Source of the DNA: DASPFV01 sp035620975
GTDB lineage: Bacteria; Acidobacteriota; Vicinamibacteria; Vicinamibacterales; 2-12-FULL-66-21
Length of the DNA: 64,000 nt
Direction of reading: 5' to 3'
Assembly: GCA_035620975.1 (NCBI GenBank)
Contig: DASPFV010000193.1
Span: 1-64,000, forward strand
Every line of letters begins with the position of its first letter. The stretch's first letter is position 1. Positions 17,898-26,345 of the stretch are shown piece by piece. Below the pieces are notes generated by a model, which saw nothing but the letters and a program-made list of their open reading frames with translations, was not told the origin of the DNA and made no database searches. The translations under genes were made by a program, and so were the position numbers.

Positions 17898-19427
17898 ATG
17901 AACATCAAGGCTGAGGAAATTTCGAAGATCATCCGTGATCAGATCGGCAGCTACGCCGTGGACGTCGACGTGGCCGAGGTGGGCACGATCGTCTCGGTGG
18001 GCGACGGGATCGCGCGGGTCCACGGCGTCGAGAAGACGATGGCGGGCGAGATGCTGGAGTTCCCCCACGGGGTGTTCGGCATCGCGCTGAACCTGGAAGA
18101 GGAGAGCGTCGGGGCGGTGCTGCTCGGCGATTACACCGAGATCCGGGAGGGCGATACGGTCAAGCGGACCAACCGCATCATCTCGGTGCCGGTCGGCGAG
18201 GAGATGGTGGGGCGGGTCGTGAACGCACTCGGCCAGCCGGTCGACGGCAAGGGGCCGGTGGTTTCGCGGCAGTTCCGGGAGATCGAGCGCCTCGCCCCCG
18301 GGGTCGTCGATCGCAGCCCGGTGAAGGAGCCGCTCCAGACGGGCCTGAAGGCGATCGACTCGATGGTGCCGATCGGGCGGGGTCAGCGCGAGCTGATCAT
18401 CGGCGATCGCCAGACCGGCAAGACCGCCGTCGCCGTCGACACGATCATCAACCAGCGCGGCCAGAACGTCGTCTGCATCTACAACGCCATCGGGCAGAAG
18501 CAGTCGACGATCGCGCAGGTGGTGCGCACGCTGGACGAGGCCGGCGCGATGGAATACACCATCGTCGTCGCGGCGGCGGCGTCCGACCCCGCGCCGCTCC
18601 TCTACATCAGCCCCTACGCCGCCTGCGCGATGGGCGAGTACTTCCGCGACAGCGGTCGTCACGCGCTCTGCGTGTACGACGATCTGTCCAAGCACGCGCA
18701 GGCCTACCGCGAGATCTCGCTGCTGCTCCGGCGGCCGCCGGGCCGCGAGGCGTACCCCGGCGACGTCTTCTATCTGCACTCGCGGCTGCTCGAGCGCGCG
18801 GCGAAGATGAAGAGCGATCTCGGCGGCGGGTCGCTGACGGCGCTTCCGATCATCGAGACACAAGCCGGCGATCTCTCGGCCTATATTCCGACCAACGTCA
18901 TCTCGATCACAGACGGCCAGATCTTCCTCGAAGCGGACCTGTTCCATCAGGGCGTGCGTCCGGCCATCAACGTCGGCAACTCCGTGTCGCGCGTGGGCGG
19001 TTCCGCGCAGGTGAAGGCGATGCGGCAGGTGGCCGGATCGCTGCGGCTGGATCTGGCGCAGTACCGCGAGCTCGCGGCGTTCGCGCAGTTCGGGAGCGAC
19101 CTCGACAAGGCCACGCTGAACCAGCTCAATCGCGGCCGCCGCCTGGTGGAGATCCTCAAGCAGCCGCAGTACCAGCCGCTGCCGGTCGAGAGGCAGGTCG
19201 CGATCATCTACGCCGCCACCAACGGATACCTGGACGCCGTCCCGGTCGAGCAGGTCCGCGAATACGAGATCGAGCTCTTCAAGTTCCTCGAAACGCGCCG
19301 GCCGCAGGTGCTCTCCACGCTGGCCGAGAAGAAGCAGCTCGACGACGGCCTGAAGGGTTCGTTGAACGAGGCATTGAAGGAGTTCGGCGAGTCGTTCGCG
19401 GCGGCGCACAAGACGGCCGCCGCGTGA
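17898..19427 (+). CDS. atpA: F1Fo ATP synthase subunit alpha
   Basis: Non-catalytic nucleotide-binding subunit of the F1 head. The 509-residue product begins MNIKAEEISKIIRDQI and has Walker A GDRQTGKTAVA near 170-180, and the alpha-family segments ESVGAVLLGDY and PAINVGNSVSRVGGSAQ, the last being the ATP synthase alpha/beta signature. Length and order are normal. It is followed by atpG after 32 bases. Confidence 0.97.
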   Translation: MNIKAEEISKIIRDQIGSYAVDVDVAEVGTIVSVGDGIARVHGVEKTMAGEMLEFPHGVFGIALNLEEESVGAVLLGDYTEIREGDTVKRTNRIISVPVGEEMVGRVVNALGQPVDGKGPVVSRQFREIERLAPGVVDRSPVKEPLQTGLKAIDSMVPIGRGQRELIIGDRQTGKTAVAVDTIINQRGQNVVCIYNAIGQKQSTIAQVVRTLDEAGAMEYTIVVAAAASDPAPLLYISPYAACAMGEYFRDSGRHALCVYDDLSKHAQAYREISLLLRRPPGREAYPGDVFYLHSRLLERAAKMKSDLGGGSLTALPIIETQAGDLSAYIPTNVISITDGQIFLEADLFHQGVRPAINVGNSVSRVGGSAQVKAMRQVAGSLRLDLAQYRELAAFAQFGSDLDKATLNQLNRGRRLVEILKQPQYQPLPVERQVAIIYAATNGYLDAVPVEQVREYEIELFKFLETRRPQVLSTLAEKKQLDDGLKGSLNEALKEFGESFAAAHKTAAA

Positions 19428-19459
19428 GCGCGCCGGCCAGGCAGCTTGTCGACTGAGCC

Positions 19460-20332
19460 ATGCCCTCACTCCTGGACATCCGGCGCCGGATCCGCGCGGT
19501 CAAGTCGACGCAGCAGATCACCAAGGCGATGAAGATGGTCGCTGCGTCGAAGCTGCGCCGCGCGCAGGATCGGGTGCAGCACGCCCGGCCGTTCGCGGCC
19601 GAGATGCGGCGCGTGCTCGGCGAGCTGGCCCTGCGCGTGGATCCGGCACGCCACCCGCTGCTCGACGAGCGGACCCAGCTCCGCGCCGACGGCCGTGTCC
19701 TGCTGGTCGTGGTCACCGCCGACCGCGGTCTCTGCGGGAGCTTCAACACGAACGTCATCAAGGCCGCGGGGCAAATCGTCCTCGAACATGGCGGCGGTCA
19801 GGTGTCGCTCGCGCTGGCGGGGCGCCGCGGGCGGGACTTCTTCGCCAGGCGCGGTCTCCCGGTCCGCTTCGAGCTGGTCAACTTCTTCGGCCAGCTCCGC
19901 TTCGATCACGCCCAGGCCATCGCGCGGGAGGCCATCGACGCGTTCACGGGCGCCGAGGTCGATCGGGTCCTCGTGGTCTTCACGGAGTTCGCATCGGTCC
20001 TGAGCCAGCGCGTCGTCGTCGAGCCGCTGCTGCCCATTCCGCGAGCCGAGATCGAGGCGCCGGCCCGCGCGCTTCCGACGGAATACCTGTACGAACCCGC
20101 ACCGGACGAGCTGTTCAGGCAGCTGATCCCGACGCATGTGGAAGTGCAGCTCTTCCGCGCGCTGCTGGAGTCGAACGCCGCGTTCTTCGCGGCGCAGATG
20201 ACGGCGATGGACGCCGCCACTCGCAACTCCGGCGAGATGATCGAGGAGCTGACCTTGTACATGAACAAGGTCCGGCAGGCGGCGATCACTCGGGAGATCA
20301 TCGAGGTGGTGAGCGGTGCCGAGGCGCTGTAG
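19460..20332 (+). CDS. atpG: F1Fo ATP synthase subunit gamma
   Basis: Rotating central shaft of F1. The 290-residue product begins MPSLLDIRRRIRAVKSTQQITKAMKMV and ends AAITREIIEVVSGAEAL, the two helices that form the coiled-coil shaft. The central domain has the VVTADRGLCGSFNTN motif. It is intact. A decayed copy of its last 66 bases lies 71 bases downstream (20404-20466), before atpD. Confidence 0.96.
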   Translation: MPSLLDIRRRIRAVKSTQQITKAMKMVAASKLRRAQDRVQHARPFAAEMRRVLGELALRVDPARHPLLDERTQLRADGRVLLVVVTADRGLCGSFNTNVIKAAGQIVLEHGGGQVSLALAGRRGRDFFARRGLPVRFELVNFFGQLRFDHAQAIAREAIDAFTGAEVDRVLVVFTEFASVLSQRVVVEPLLPIPRAEIEAPARALPTEYLYEPAPDELFRQLIPTHVEVQLFRALLESNAAFFAAQMTAMDAATRNSGEMIEELTLYMNKVRQAAITREIIEVVSGAEAL

Positions 20333-20403
20333 TCACCGGAACAGCGCCCAACCGCCCGAGCGAGGGGGGAGCGAGCGCGAGCGGGGGCCCTGCGAGCGAG
20401 GAG

Positions 20404-20466
20404 AAGGTCCGGCAGGGGCGATCACGCGGGATCATCGAGGTGGTGGGCAGCGCCGGGGCGCTGTAG
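20404..20466 (+). pseudogene. Decayed duplicate of the atpG 3' end
   Basis: This 63-base stretch aligns with the last 66 bases of atpG (20267-20332), including the stop codon, with short deletions (1 base and 2 bases) and a handful of substitutions. The net 3-base loss is split by frame changes, so the copy does not preserve the reading frame throughout. The two copies are 137 bases apart. It lies in the unusually long atpG-atpD gap (20333-20553) and has no start codon, so it looks like a local duplication remnant. Confidence 0.85.
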
Positions 20467-20553
20467 CAAGATACTGAAGAACGCGTTCTGCCAGGGGCAA
20501 CCCGGCCCACCTGACAGTCGGCCGGACGCTGGACGCCAGAGGATTCAATCGTT

Positions 20554-21999
20554 ATGTCAGTCGCAGCAGGACAGAACACCGGCCGCGTCGTGCAGGTCAT
20601 CGGCCCGGTCGTGGACGTGGAGTTCGAGGGCGGACACCTGCCGGCGATCTACAACGCCGTGCGGATCACGGGGGACGGCAGCGGCCAGGGCATCGACGTG
20701 ATTGCCGAAGTCGAGCAGCACCTCGGTGAGAACCGCGTGCGCACCGTCGCCATGAAGCCGACCGACGGCATGCAGCGTGGGATGCTGGCGGTCGATACCG
20801 GGGCGCCGATCTCGATGCCGGTCGGTCCGGCCACGCTCGGCCGCGTCCTCAACGTGCTCGGCGAGCCCGTGGACTTCCCCGACCGCCCGGTGATGTCGAG
20901 CGAGCGCTGGTCGATCCACCGCGCGGCCCCGAAGCTCGAGGAGCAGTCGACCGAGCTGCAGATGTTCGAGACGGGGATCAAGGTCATCGACCTCCTGGAG
21001 CCCTACCTGCGGGGCGGCAAGATCGGACTCTTCGGCGGCGCCGGTGTGGGCAAGACGGTCATCATCCAGGAGCTCATCCACAACGTCGCCATGAAGCACG
21101 GCGGCGTCTCCGTGTTTGCGGGGGTCGGCGAGCGGACGCGCGAAGGCAACGATCTGTGGCTCGAGTTCCAGGAGAGCGGCGTCATCAACCTGGAGGCCAT
21201 GGAGAAGTCCCGCGCCGCGCTGGTCTACGGTCAGATGACCGAGCCGCCGGGCGCGCGCCTGCGCGTGGCGCTCAGCGGCCTGACCGTCGCGGAGTACTTC
21301 CGCGACGCCGAGAACAAGGACGTCCTGCTGTTCATCGACAACATCTTCCGCTTCACGCAGGCGGGGTCCGAGGTCTCGGCGCTGCTCGGCCGCATGCCGT
21401 CGGCCGTCGGGTACCAGCCGACGCTGCTGACCGAGATGGGCGAGCTGCAGGAGCGGATTACGTCGACGAACAAGGGGTCGATCACGTCGGTGCAGGCGAT
21501 CTACGTGCCGGCCGACGACTACACCGACCCCGCGCCGGCGACGACGTTCGCGCATCTGGACGCGACGACCAACCTGTCGCGCGCGATCGTCGAGCTGGGG
21601 ATCTACCCCGCCGTCGATCCGCTGGCATCCACGTCGCGTATCCTCGACGCGCGCATCATCGGCGAGGATCACTACAACGTGGCCCGGGCCGTCAAGCAGA
21701 TCCTGCAGCGCTACAAGGACCTTCAGGATATCATCGCGATCCTCGGCATCGACGAGCTGTCGGAGGAGGACAAGCTGACGGTCGGCCGCGCCCGGCGCAT
21801 CCAGCGGTTCCTCTCGCAGCCGTTCTTCGTCGCCGAGCAGTTCACCGGCTTCGCCGGGAAGTACGTGCCCATTGCCGACACGGTGCGCAGCTTCCGAGAC
21901 ATCGTCGACGGCAACTACGATCACCTGCCCGAGCAGGCGTTCTACATGGTCGGGACGATTGAAGAAGCCGTGGAAAAGGCCGAGAAGATGAAGGGTTAG
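20554..21999 (+). CDS. atpD: F1Fo ATP synthase subunit beta
   Basis: Catalytic subunit of F1. The 481-residue product has Walker A GGAGVGKTV near 160-168, the catalytic GERTREGND motif, FIDNIFRFTQAGSEVSALLGR near 260-280, and the signature YPAVDPLASTSR. The ATG at 20554 starts MSVAAGQNTGRVVQVIGPVVDVEF, the normal N-terminus. The 221-base gap before it, with the atpG duplicate, is long for this operon and could carry its own expression signal, though none is clear. Confidence 0.97.
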   Translation: MSVAAGQNTGRVVQVIGPVVDVEFEGGHLPAIYNAVRITGDGSGQGIDVIAEVEQHLGENRVRTVAMKPTDGMQRGMLAVDTGAPISMPVGPATLGRVLNVLGEPVDFPDRPVMSSERWSIHRAAPKLEEQSTELQMFETGIKVIDLLEPYLRGGKIGLFGGAGVGKTVIIQELIHNVAMKHGGVSVFAGVGERTREGNDLWLEFQESGVINLEAMEKSRAALVYGQMTEPPGARLRVALSGLTVAEYFRDAENKDVLLFIDNIFRFTQAGSEVSALLGRMPSAVGYQPTLLTEMGELQERITSTNKGSITSVQAIYVPADDYTDPAPATTFAHLDATTNLSRAIVELGIYPAVDPLASTSRILDARIIGEDHYNVARAVKQILQRYKDLQDIIAILGIDELSEEDKLTVGRARRIQRFLSQPFFVAEQFTGFAGKYVPIADTVRSFRDIVDGNYDHLPEQAFYMVGTIEEAVEKAEKMKG

Positions 22000-22014
22000 C
22001 CGCGCGGCTGCACC

Positions 22015-22473
22015 ATGGCGCTCCCGCCACACATCGACCTCCGCATCGTCTATCCCGATCGGCTCGTCGTGCACGAGACCGTCGACGAGGTGCAGATCCC
22101 CGGCACCCTCGGCTACTTCGGTGTGCTGCCGGGGCACACGCCCATGCTGGCGGCCCTGACCGCCGGCGAGCTGTGGTACCGCAAGGGACAAGAGAAGACG
22201 TTCGTTGCCATCCTGTTCGGCTTTGCGGAGGTGCGGCCCGACGCGGTCACCATCCTCGCGAAGCTCGCCGAGCGCGCCGAGGAGATCGACGTGGAGCGCG
22301 CGGAGGCGGCGCGACGCCGGGCGCAGGAGCGGCTGAGCCAGCCGGCCTCCGGCGTGGATCACGACCGCGCGCGCGTCGCGCTGATGAAGTCGCTCGTGCG
22401 GCTCCAGGTCTCCTCGCGGGTGGGCCTCGGGGCGCGCGTCGGGGCGATGAAGCGCCTTTCTCACCAGGGCTGA
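22015..22473 (+). CDS. atpC: F1Fo ATP synthase subunit epsilon
   Basis: Epsilon subunit, which connects gamma to the c-ring and can inhibit ATP hydrolysis. The 152-residue product has the N-terminal beta-sandwich (LRIVYPDRLVVHETVDEVQIPG and GYFGVLPGHTPMLAAL at about 8-48) and a C-terminal helical part from about 85. It is somewhat longer than the usual 130-140 residues because of a C-terminal basic tail. A PP2C phosphatase gene follows 7 bases later, so the operon may extend into signalling and export genes. Confidence 0.93.
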   Translation: MALPPHIDLRIVYPDRLVVHETVDEVQIPGTLGYFGVLPGHTPMLAALTAGELWYRKGQEKTFVAILFGFAEVRPDAVTILAKLAERAEEIDVERAEAARRRAQERLSQPASGVDHDRARVALMKSLVRLQVSSRVGLGARVGAMKRLSHQG

Positions 22474-22480
22474 CACACCC

Positions 22481-23269
22481 ATGAGCCCCACGTCCCCGCT
22501 GTCGTTCAGGTGGGCCGTCGCGTCCGATCCGGGGCTGCGGCGGACCAGCAACGAGGACAGCTACTGCGTCCGTCCCGAGCTCGGGCTCTTCGTCGTGGCC
22601 GACGGCATGGGCGGGCACGTCGCCGGCGAGGTCGCCTCCCGCGTGGCGGTCGAGGCCATCCAGGCGTTCATCGAGGAGACCGCGGGCGCCGACAAGAACC
22701 GGACGTGGCCGTTCCCCTTCGAGCCGTCGCTCAGCCTCGAGGCCAACCGGCTCAAGGCCGCCTTCCGGCTGGCGAACCGTCGGATCGCCGCGGCGATCGC
22801 CGGCTCGCAGGACCTGCGCGGCATGGCCACCACCGCGTCGGCGTTCCTGGCCAGCCCGCAGAACGCGTGTGTCGCGCACGTGGGCGACAGCCGCATCTAC
22901 GTCCTGCAGGGAGAAAGCCTGAAGCAGATCACGCACGATCACTCCTGGGTGGAGGAGCAGGTCCGCGCCGGCACCATGAGCCCCACGGCGGCCCGGCAGC
23001 ACCCGTGGCGCAACGTCGTGACGCGGGCGCTGTCGGGCGGCGAGGATCCGGAAGTCGACGTCACCGAGATCCGGCCCCGCAACGGCGATCGCTACCTGAT
23101 GTGCTCGGACGGGCTCTTCACGGTGGTTGCCGATCAGAAGATCGCGGCGATTCTGTCCAATCGGAACGGCACGCTGGAGGACGTCTGCAAAGGCCTGGTG
23201 GAGGCGGCCAACGCGGCGGGCGGCCCCGACAACATCACGGCGGTGGTCCTCCAGGTCGATGTTCCGTAA
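22481..23269 (+). CDS. PP2C-family serine/threonine protein phosphatase (Stp type)
   Basis: Metal-dependent protein phosphatase likely to remove phosphate from Ser/Thr, cytoplasmic. The 262-residue product has the PP2C metal-binding motifs in order: SDPGLRRTSNEDSY near 12-25, VADGMGGHVAGEVAS near 38-52, HVGDSRIYVL near 132, CSDGLFTVV near 208, and GGPDNITAVVLQV near 247. It has no membrane segment. It starts 7 bases after atpC and its end overlaps the next gene by 11 bases. No partner kinase gene is in the window. Confidence 0.93.
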   Translation: MSPTSPLSFRWAVASDPGLRRTSNEDSYCVRPELGLFVVADGMGGHVAGEVASRVAVEAIQAFIEETAGADKNRTWPFPFEPSLSLEANRLKAAFRLANRRIAAAIAGSQDLRGMATTASAFLASPQNACVAHVGDSRIYVLQGESLKQITHDHSWVEEQVRAGTMSPTAARQHPWRNVVTRALSGGEDPEVDVTEIRPRNGDRYLMCSDGLFTVVADQKIAAILSNRNGTLEDVCKGLVEAANAAGGPDNITAVVLQVDVP

Positions 23270-24050
23270 TCTGGCGCGCCTGCTCCGCTACCGTGGCCTC
23301 ATCGAGAGCCTGGTCGCGCGGGAGCTGAAGGCGCGCTATCGTGGCTCGGTCCTCGGCTTCTTCTGGTCCTTCATCAACCCGCTCCTGCTCCTCCTCATCT
23401 ACTCGTTCGTCTTCCGGCACTTCATCCCGGCGCGCTTCCAGGGGCTGGATCACTACGAACTGTTCATGTTCTGCGGCATCCTGCCCTGGACCTGGTTCGC
23501 CTCGTCGCTGCTCGAATCGTCGGGCGTGCTCATCTCCGGCGGCAACCTGATCAAGAAGGTGCTCTTCCCCGCGGAGATCCTGCCCATCGTCACCGTGCTC
23601 GCCAACATGGTGCACTTCTTCCTCGGGCTGCCGATCCTGGCGATGTTCCTGGTGTACTACCGGCACGCGCCCGATCTGCCGGGGCTCGCCTGGTTTCCCC
23701 TCACAGTCCTCGTGCAGCTCGTCCTGACGCTCGGGTTCGCGCTCATCCTCTCGGCCCTGACGGTGCACTTCCGCGATCTGCGCGACATCCTCTCGAACCT
23801 GATGACGCTCTGGTTCTTCGCCACGCCCATCATCTACCCGTACCTGCAGATGCAGGACTGGCAGCGGCACGTCCTGAACCTGAACCCGTTCACGCATCTG
23901 GCGATTACGTACCAGGAGATTCTGTACTTTCCCGGCCCGGTGGGCCACGGCTACTGGCTCGTCGTGCTCGGCGCGCTGGCGCTCGGATTCTTCCTCTTCG
24001 GCTACTTCGTGTTCGATCGCCTCAGGGATACGTTTGCCGAAGAGGTGTGA
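23259..24050 (+). CDS. Polysaccharide ABC transporter permease (Wzm/TagG type)
   Basis: Inner-membrane channel of an ABC-2 type exporter that carries lipid-linked polysaccharide to the periplasm. The 263-residue product has the N-terminal amphipathic motif VARELKARYRGSVLGFFWSFINPL near 21-44, typical of Wzm/TagG/KpsM, and about six hydrophobic segments. The ATG at 23259 lies within the end of the phosphatase gene, indicating coupling. Its ATPase partner is the gene beginning at 24129; a heptamer repeat array separates them. The substrate is not shown by sequence; O-antigen is the likeliest. Confidence 0.92.
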   Translation: MFRNLARLLRYRGLIESLVARELKARYRGSVLGFFWSFINPLLLLLIYSFVFRHFIPARFQGLDHYELFMFCGILPWTWFASSLLESSGVLISGGNLIKKVLFPAEILPIVTVLANMVHFFLGLPILAMFLVYYRHAPDLPGLAWFPLTVLVQLVLTLGFALILSALTVHFRDLRDILSNLMTLWFFATPIIYPYLQMQDWQRHVLNLNPFTHLAITYQEILYFPGPVGHGYWLVVLGALALGFFLFGYFVFDRLRDTFAEEV

Positions 24051-24060
24051 CAATGATTCT

Positions 24061-24109
24061 GGGCTCCGGGCTCATGGCTCTGGGCTCTGGGCTCTGGGCT
24101 CTGGGCTCG
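24061..24109. repeat. Heptamer tandem repeat array 2 (GGGCTCT units)
   Basis: Seven heptamers (GGGCTCC, GGGCTCA, TGGCTCT, GGGCTCT three times, GGGCTCG) fill most of the gap between the permease stop and the ATPase start. The unit is the same as in array 1 near position 27. The repeat lies in an apparent operon and would be transcribed. Confidence 0.9.
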
Positions 24110-24128
24110 GACGCTGGATGCTGAGAAC

Positions 24129-25469
24129 ATGACCGCCATCGAAGTCAGGCACGCCTCGAAGGTGTATCGCCGCTACAGCGGCAGGCGGCAGTTCGCGACG
24201 CTCAAGAGCGCGCTGCTGTCGGGCAGCCTGATCAGCGATCTGAGCCCGGACGAGACCTTTGCCGCGGTGCAGGACGTGTCCTTCACCGTGCCGTCGGGGC
24301 GGACGCTCGGCGTCATCGGGCGCAACGGCTCGGGCAAGAGCACGCTGTTGAAGCTGGTGGCGGGCATCACCAAGCCGACGAGCGGCAGCGTGCACGTGAA
24401 CGGCCGCATCTCCGCGCTGATCGAGCTCGGCGCCGGCTTTCACCCCGAGATCTCCGGGCGCGAGAACGTCTTCATCAACGGCATCATGCTGGGCCTCTCG
24501 AAGAAGGAGATCGCCCGGCGGTTCGACGAGATCGTCGAGTTCGCGGAGCTGCGCGACTTCATCGACGCGCCGGTGAAGACGTACTCGTCCGGAATGTACA
24601 TGCGGCTGGGGTTCGCCGTGGCCATTCACGTCGATCCCGACGTGCTCCTCGTCGACGAGGTGCTCGCCGTGGGCGACGAGGGGTTCACGCACAAGTGCCT
24701 CGACAAGTTCGCCGAGTTCAAGCGCCGCGGCCGGACCATCCTGCTCGTGACCCACTCGCTCGGTCTCGTGGAGCGCTTCTGCGACGAGGCCGTCTGGATG
24801 GACGGCGGACGTCTGAAGGCGATGGGCGATCCGAAGCGGGTGGTCGGCGCGTATATCACCGATGTCGAGTCCAGCGAGGAGCAGCTGCTCGCGGCCGGGG
24901 ACGCGCGCGCGCAGGAGGCGGTCGCCGTCGTGTCGCCCGACGAGCCCGCGTCGGCGATGCTGCCGGATCATCCCGTCGAGACGGCCGAAGCGCCCGCCGA
25001 CATGTTCCGCGCGACCGAAGGGCGCTGGGGATCGCGCGAGGTGGAGATCACCGACGTGATGCTGGCCGCCGACGACGGGGAGCGCGCGCACGTGTTCCAC
25101 TCCGGCAGCCGGCTCGACGTGCGCATCCGCCTGCGGGCGCCCGTGCCCGTCGACGACTTCGTGATCGGCGTCGGAATCTTCAACGCCGAAGGAGTCTGCT
25201 GCTACGGCACGAACACGAACATCGAGGAGCTCCGATTCGCGCGGATCTTCGGCGACGCCGAAGCCGTGTTCACGATCGAGCGCCTCGACCTGGTCGAGGG
25301 AACGTACAAGCTCGACGTCGCCGTGCACAAGCTCGATGGCTACCCCTACGACTACCATCGACTGCTCTACACCTTCCGCGTGAAGTCCCGCACCAAGGAC
25401 GTCGGCATCTACCGTCCGCGGCACACCTGGCGTTTCTCCGAGGGGGTCACCCTCGACGCGCAGGCCTGA
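24129..25469 (+). CDS. Polysaccharide ABC transporter ATP-binding protein with Wzt C-terminal domain
   Basis: ATPase partner of the permease upstream. The 446-residue product has Walker A GRNGSGKST at about 64-72, signature motif YSSGMYMRLGFA near 153-164, and Walker B VLLVDEVLAVGDEGF near 175. After the ATPase domain (about 250 residues) is an extra region of nearly 200 residues with the beta-rich Wzt C-terminal pattern (HVFHSGSRLDVRIRLRA, GIFNAEGVCCYGTNT, YKLDVAVHKLDG). In other bacteria this domain binds the finished glycan cap. The order permease-ATPase-heptose gene suggests LPS assembly. Confidence 0.92.
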   Translation: MTAIEVRHASKVYRRYSGRRQFATLKSALLSGSLISDLSPDETFAAVQDVSFTVPSGRTLGVIGRNGSGKSTLLKLVAGITKPTSGSVHVNGRISALIELGAGFHPEISGRENVFINGIMLGLSKKEIARRFDEIVEFAELRDFIDAPVKTYSSGMYMRLGFAVAIHVDPDVLLVDEVLAVGDEGFTHKCLDKFAEFKRRGRTILLVTHSLGLVERFCDEAVWMDGGRLKAMGDPKRVVGAYITDVESSEEQLLAAGDARAQEAVAVVSPDEPASAMLPDHPVETAEAPADMFRATEGRWGSREVEITDVMLAADDGERAHVFHSGSRLDVRIRLRAPVPVDDFVIGVGIFNAEGVCCYGTNTNIEELRFARIFGDAEAVFTIERLDLVEGTYKLDVAVHKLDGYPYDYHRLLYTFRVKSRTKDVGIYRPRHTWRFSEGVTLDAQA

Positions 25470-25470
25470 T

Positions 25471-25971
25471 ATGAGGCCCGGGGAGGCGGGTACCAGCCGC
25501 GTGCTGAGCCGGGGCGCCGCCGCCGCTCTCGTGGCGCAGCTCCGCGGAGAGCGTCGGACGGTCGTCTTCACGAACGGAGTCTTCGACCTGCTGCACCCCG
25601 GGCACGTCCGCTACCTCCAGCAGGCCCGCAGCCTCGCCGACGCCCTGATCGTGGGGGTGAACGCAGACGAATCCGTCCGGCGGAACAAGGGGGACGCGCG
25701 GCCGGTCAACCCGGAGAGCGAGCGGGCGGAGGTGGTGGCCGCGCTGGCGTGCGTCGATGCGGTGGTTCTCTTCAGTGAGGCAACGCCGGACCGGATCGTC
25801 CGCGAGCTGCAGCCCGACGTTCTCGTGAAGGGCGCGGACTGGCCTGCGGATCAGATTGTCGGGCGCGACACGGTCGAAGCCAGGGGCGGGCGCGTCGTCC
25901 GCGTGGCGGTCGAGAGCGGCTACTCGACGACGGCGCTCATCGACCGGATTCGACGCACCCGCCCCGAGTGA
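25471..25971 (+). CDS. D-glycero-beta-D-manno-heptose 1-phosphate adenylyltransferase (RfaE2/HldE C-domain type)
   Basis: Nucleotidyltransferase that activates heptose 1-phosphate with ATP for ADP-heptose and LPS core synthesis. The 166-residue product has the cytidylyltransferase-like motif FTNGVFDLLHPGHVRYL near 32-48 with the H-x-G-H pair, and the C-terminal SGYSTTALIDRI motif. It corresponds to the C-terminal half of bifunctional HldE; the kinase half is not attached or adjacent. It starts one base after the ATPase gene stop. Confidence 0.92.
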   Translation: MRPGEAGTSRVLSRGAAAALVAQLRGERRTVVFTNGVFDLLHPGHVRYLQQARSLADALIVGVNADESVRRNKGDARPVNPESERAEVVAALACVDAVVLFSEATPDRIVRELQPDVLVKGADWPADQIVGRDTVEARGGRVVRVAVESGYSTTALIDRIRRTRPE

Positions 25972-25977
25972 GCCAGG

Positions 25978-26157
25978 TCAGGACTTCTCCCTGATGTTCG
26001 CGGCGATCTGTGTCATGACGCTGGGCGGAATGATGGTCATGTTGTGTTCCTTGCGGGCATGCGCCTCCGCCTTCGCGAACACCTCGTCGTCGTCCTTGCC
26101 CAGAATCACCGTATCGCAGCCCGGCATCAGGTCACCGCACTTCAGCACCTTGGCCAC
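25978..26157 (-). CDS. DUF1059 family small protein
   Basis: Small protein of unknown role. The 59-residue product reads VAKVLKCGDLMPGCDTVI from a GTG at 26157, with a Shine-Dalgarno GGAGG six bases upstream. The pattern K-C-G-D-L-x-P-G-C, then an acidic/helical part with HARKEHN, fits the DUF1059 family. The two cysteines in the N-terminal motif could bind a metal or react with oxidants, but no function is known. It runs opposite to its neighbours, ending 7 bases after the heptose gene stop. Confidence 0.85.
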   Translation of the reverse strand: MAKVLKCGDLMPGCDTVILGKDDDEVFAKAEAHARKEHNMTIIPPSVMTQIAANIREKS

Positions 26158-26307
26158 GTGACACCTCCTTCGCCTTCCAATCGCCGAGTGTAGGAACGGC
26201 CGGTGCCGGGCGTCAATCAAATCCGGATGTCGGCGGGGGACGTCAGGGCCGGCCACGGCAGAGGTCGCGATCCGGTCGTGGGTCGTGGCGGTGTCCGGCG
26301 CGTGCGG

Positions 26308-26313
26308 TACAAT
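26308..26313 (+). promoter_or_regulatory. Possible -10 element for mfd
   Basis: TACAAT, five of six matches to the -10 consensus, lies 32 bases before the mfd start. No good -35 is seen 16-18 bases upstream. The surrounding gap 26158-26345 holds nothing else recognisable. Confidence 0.35.
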
Positions 26314-26345
26314 CGAAGGTTGCCGGCGCTGCCGAGAGTCCCGCC

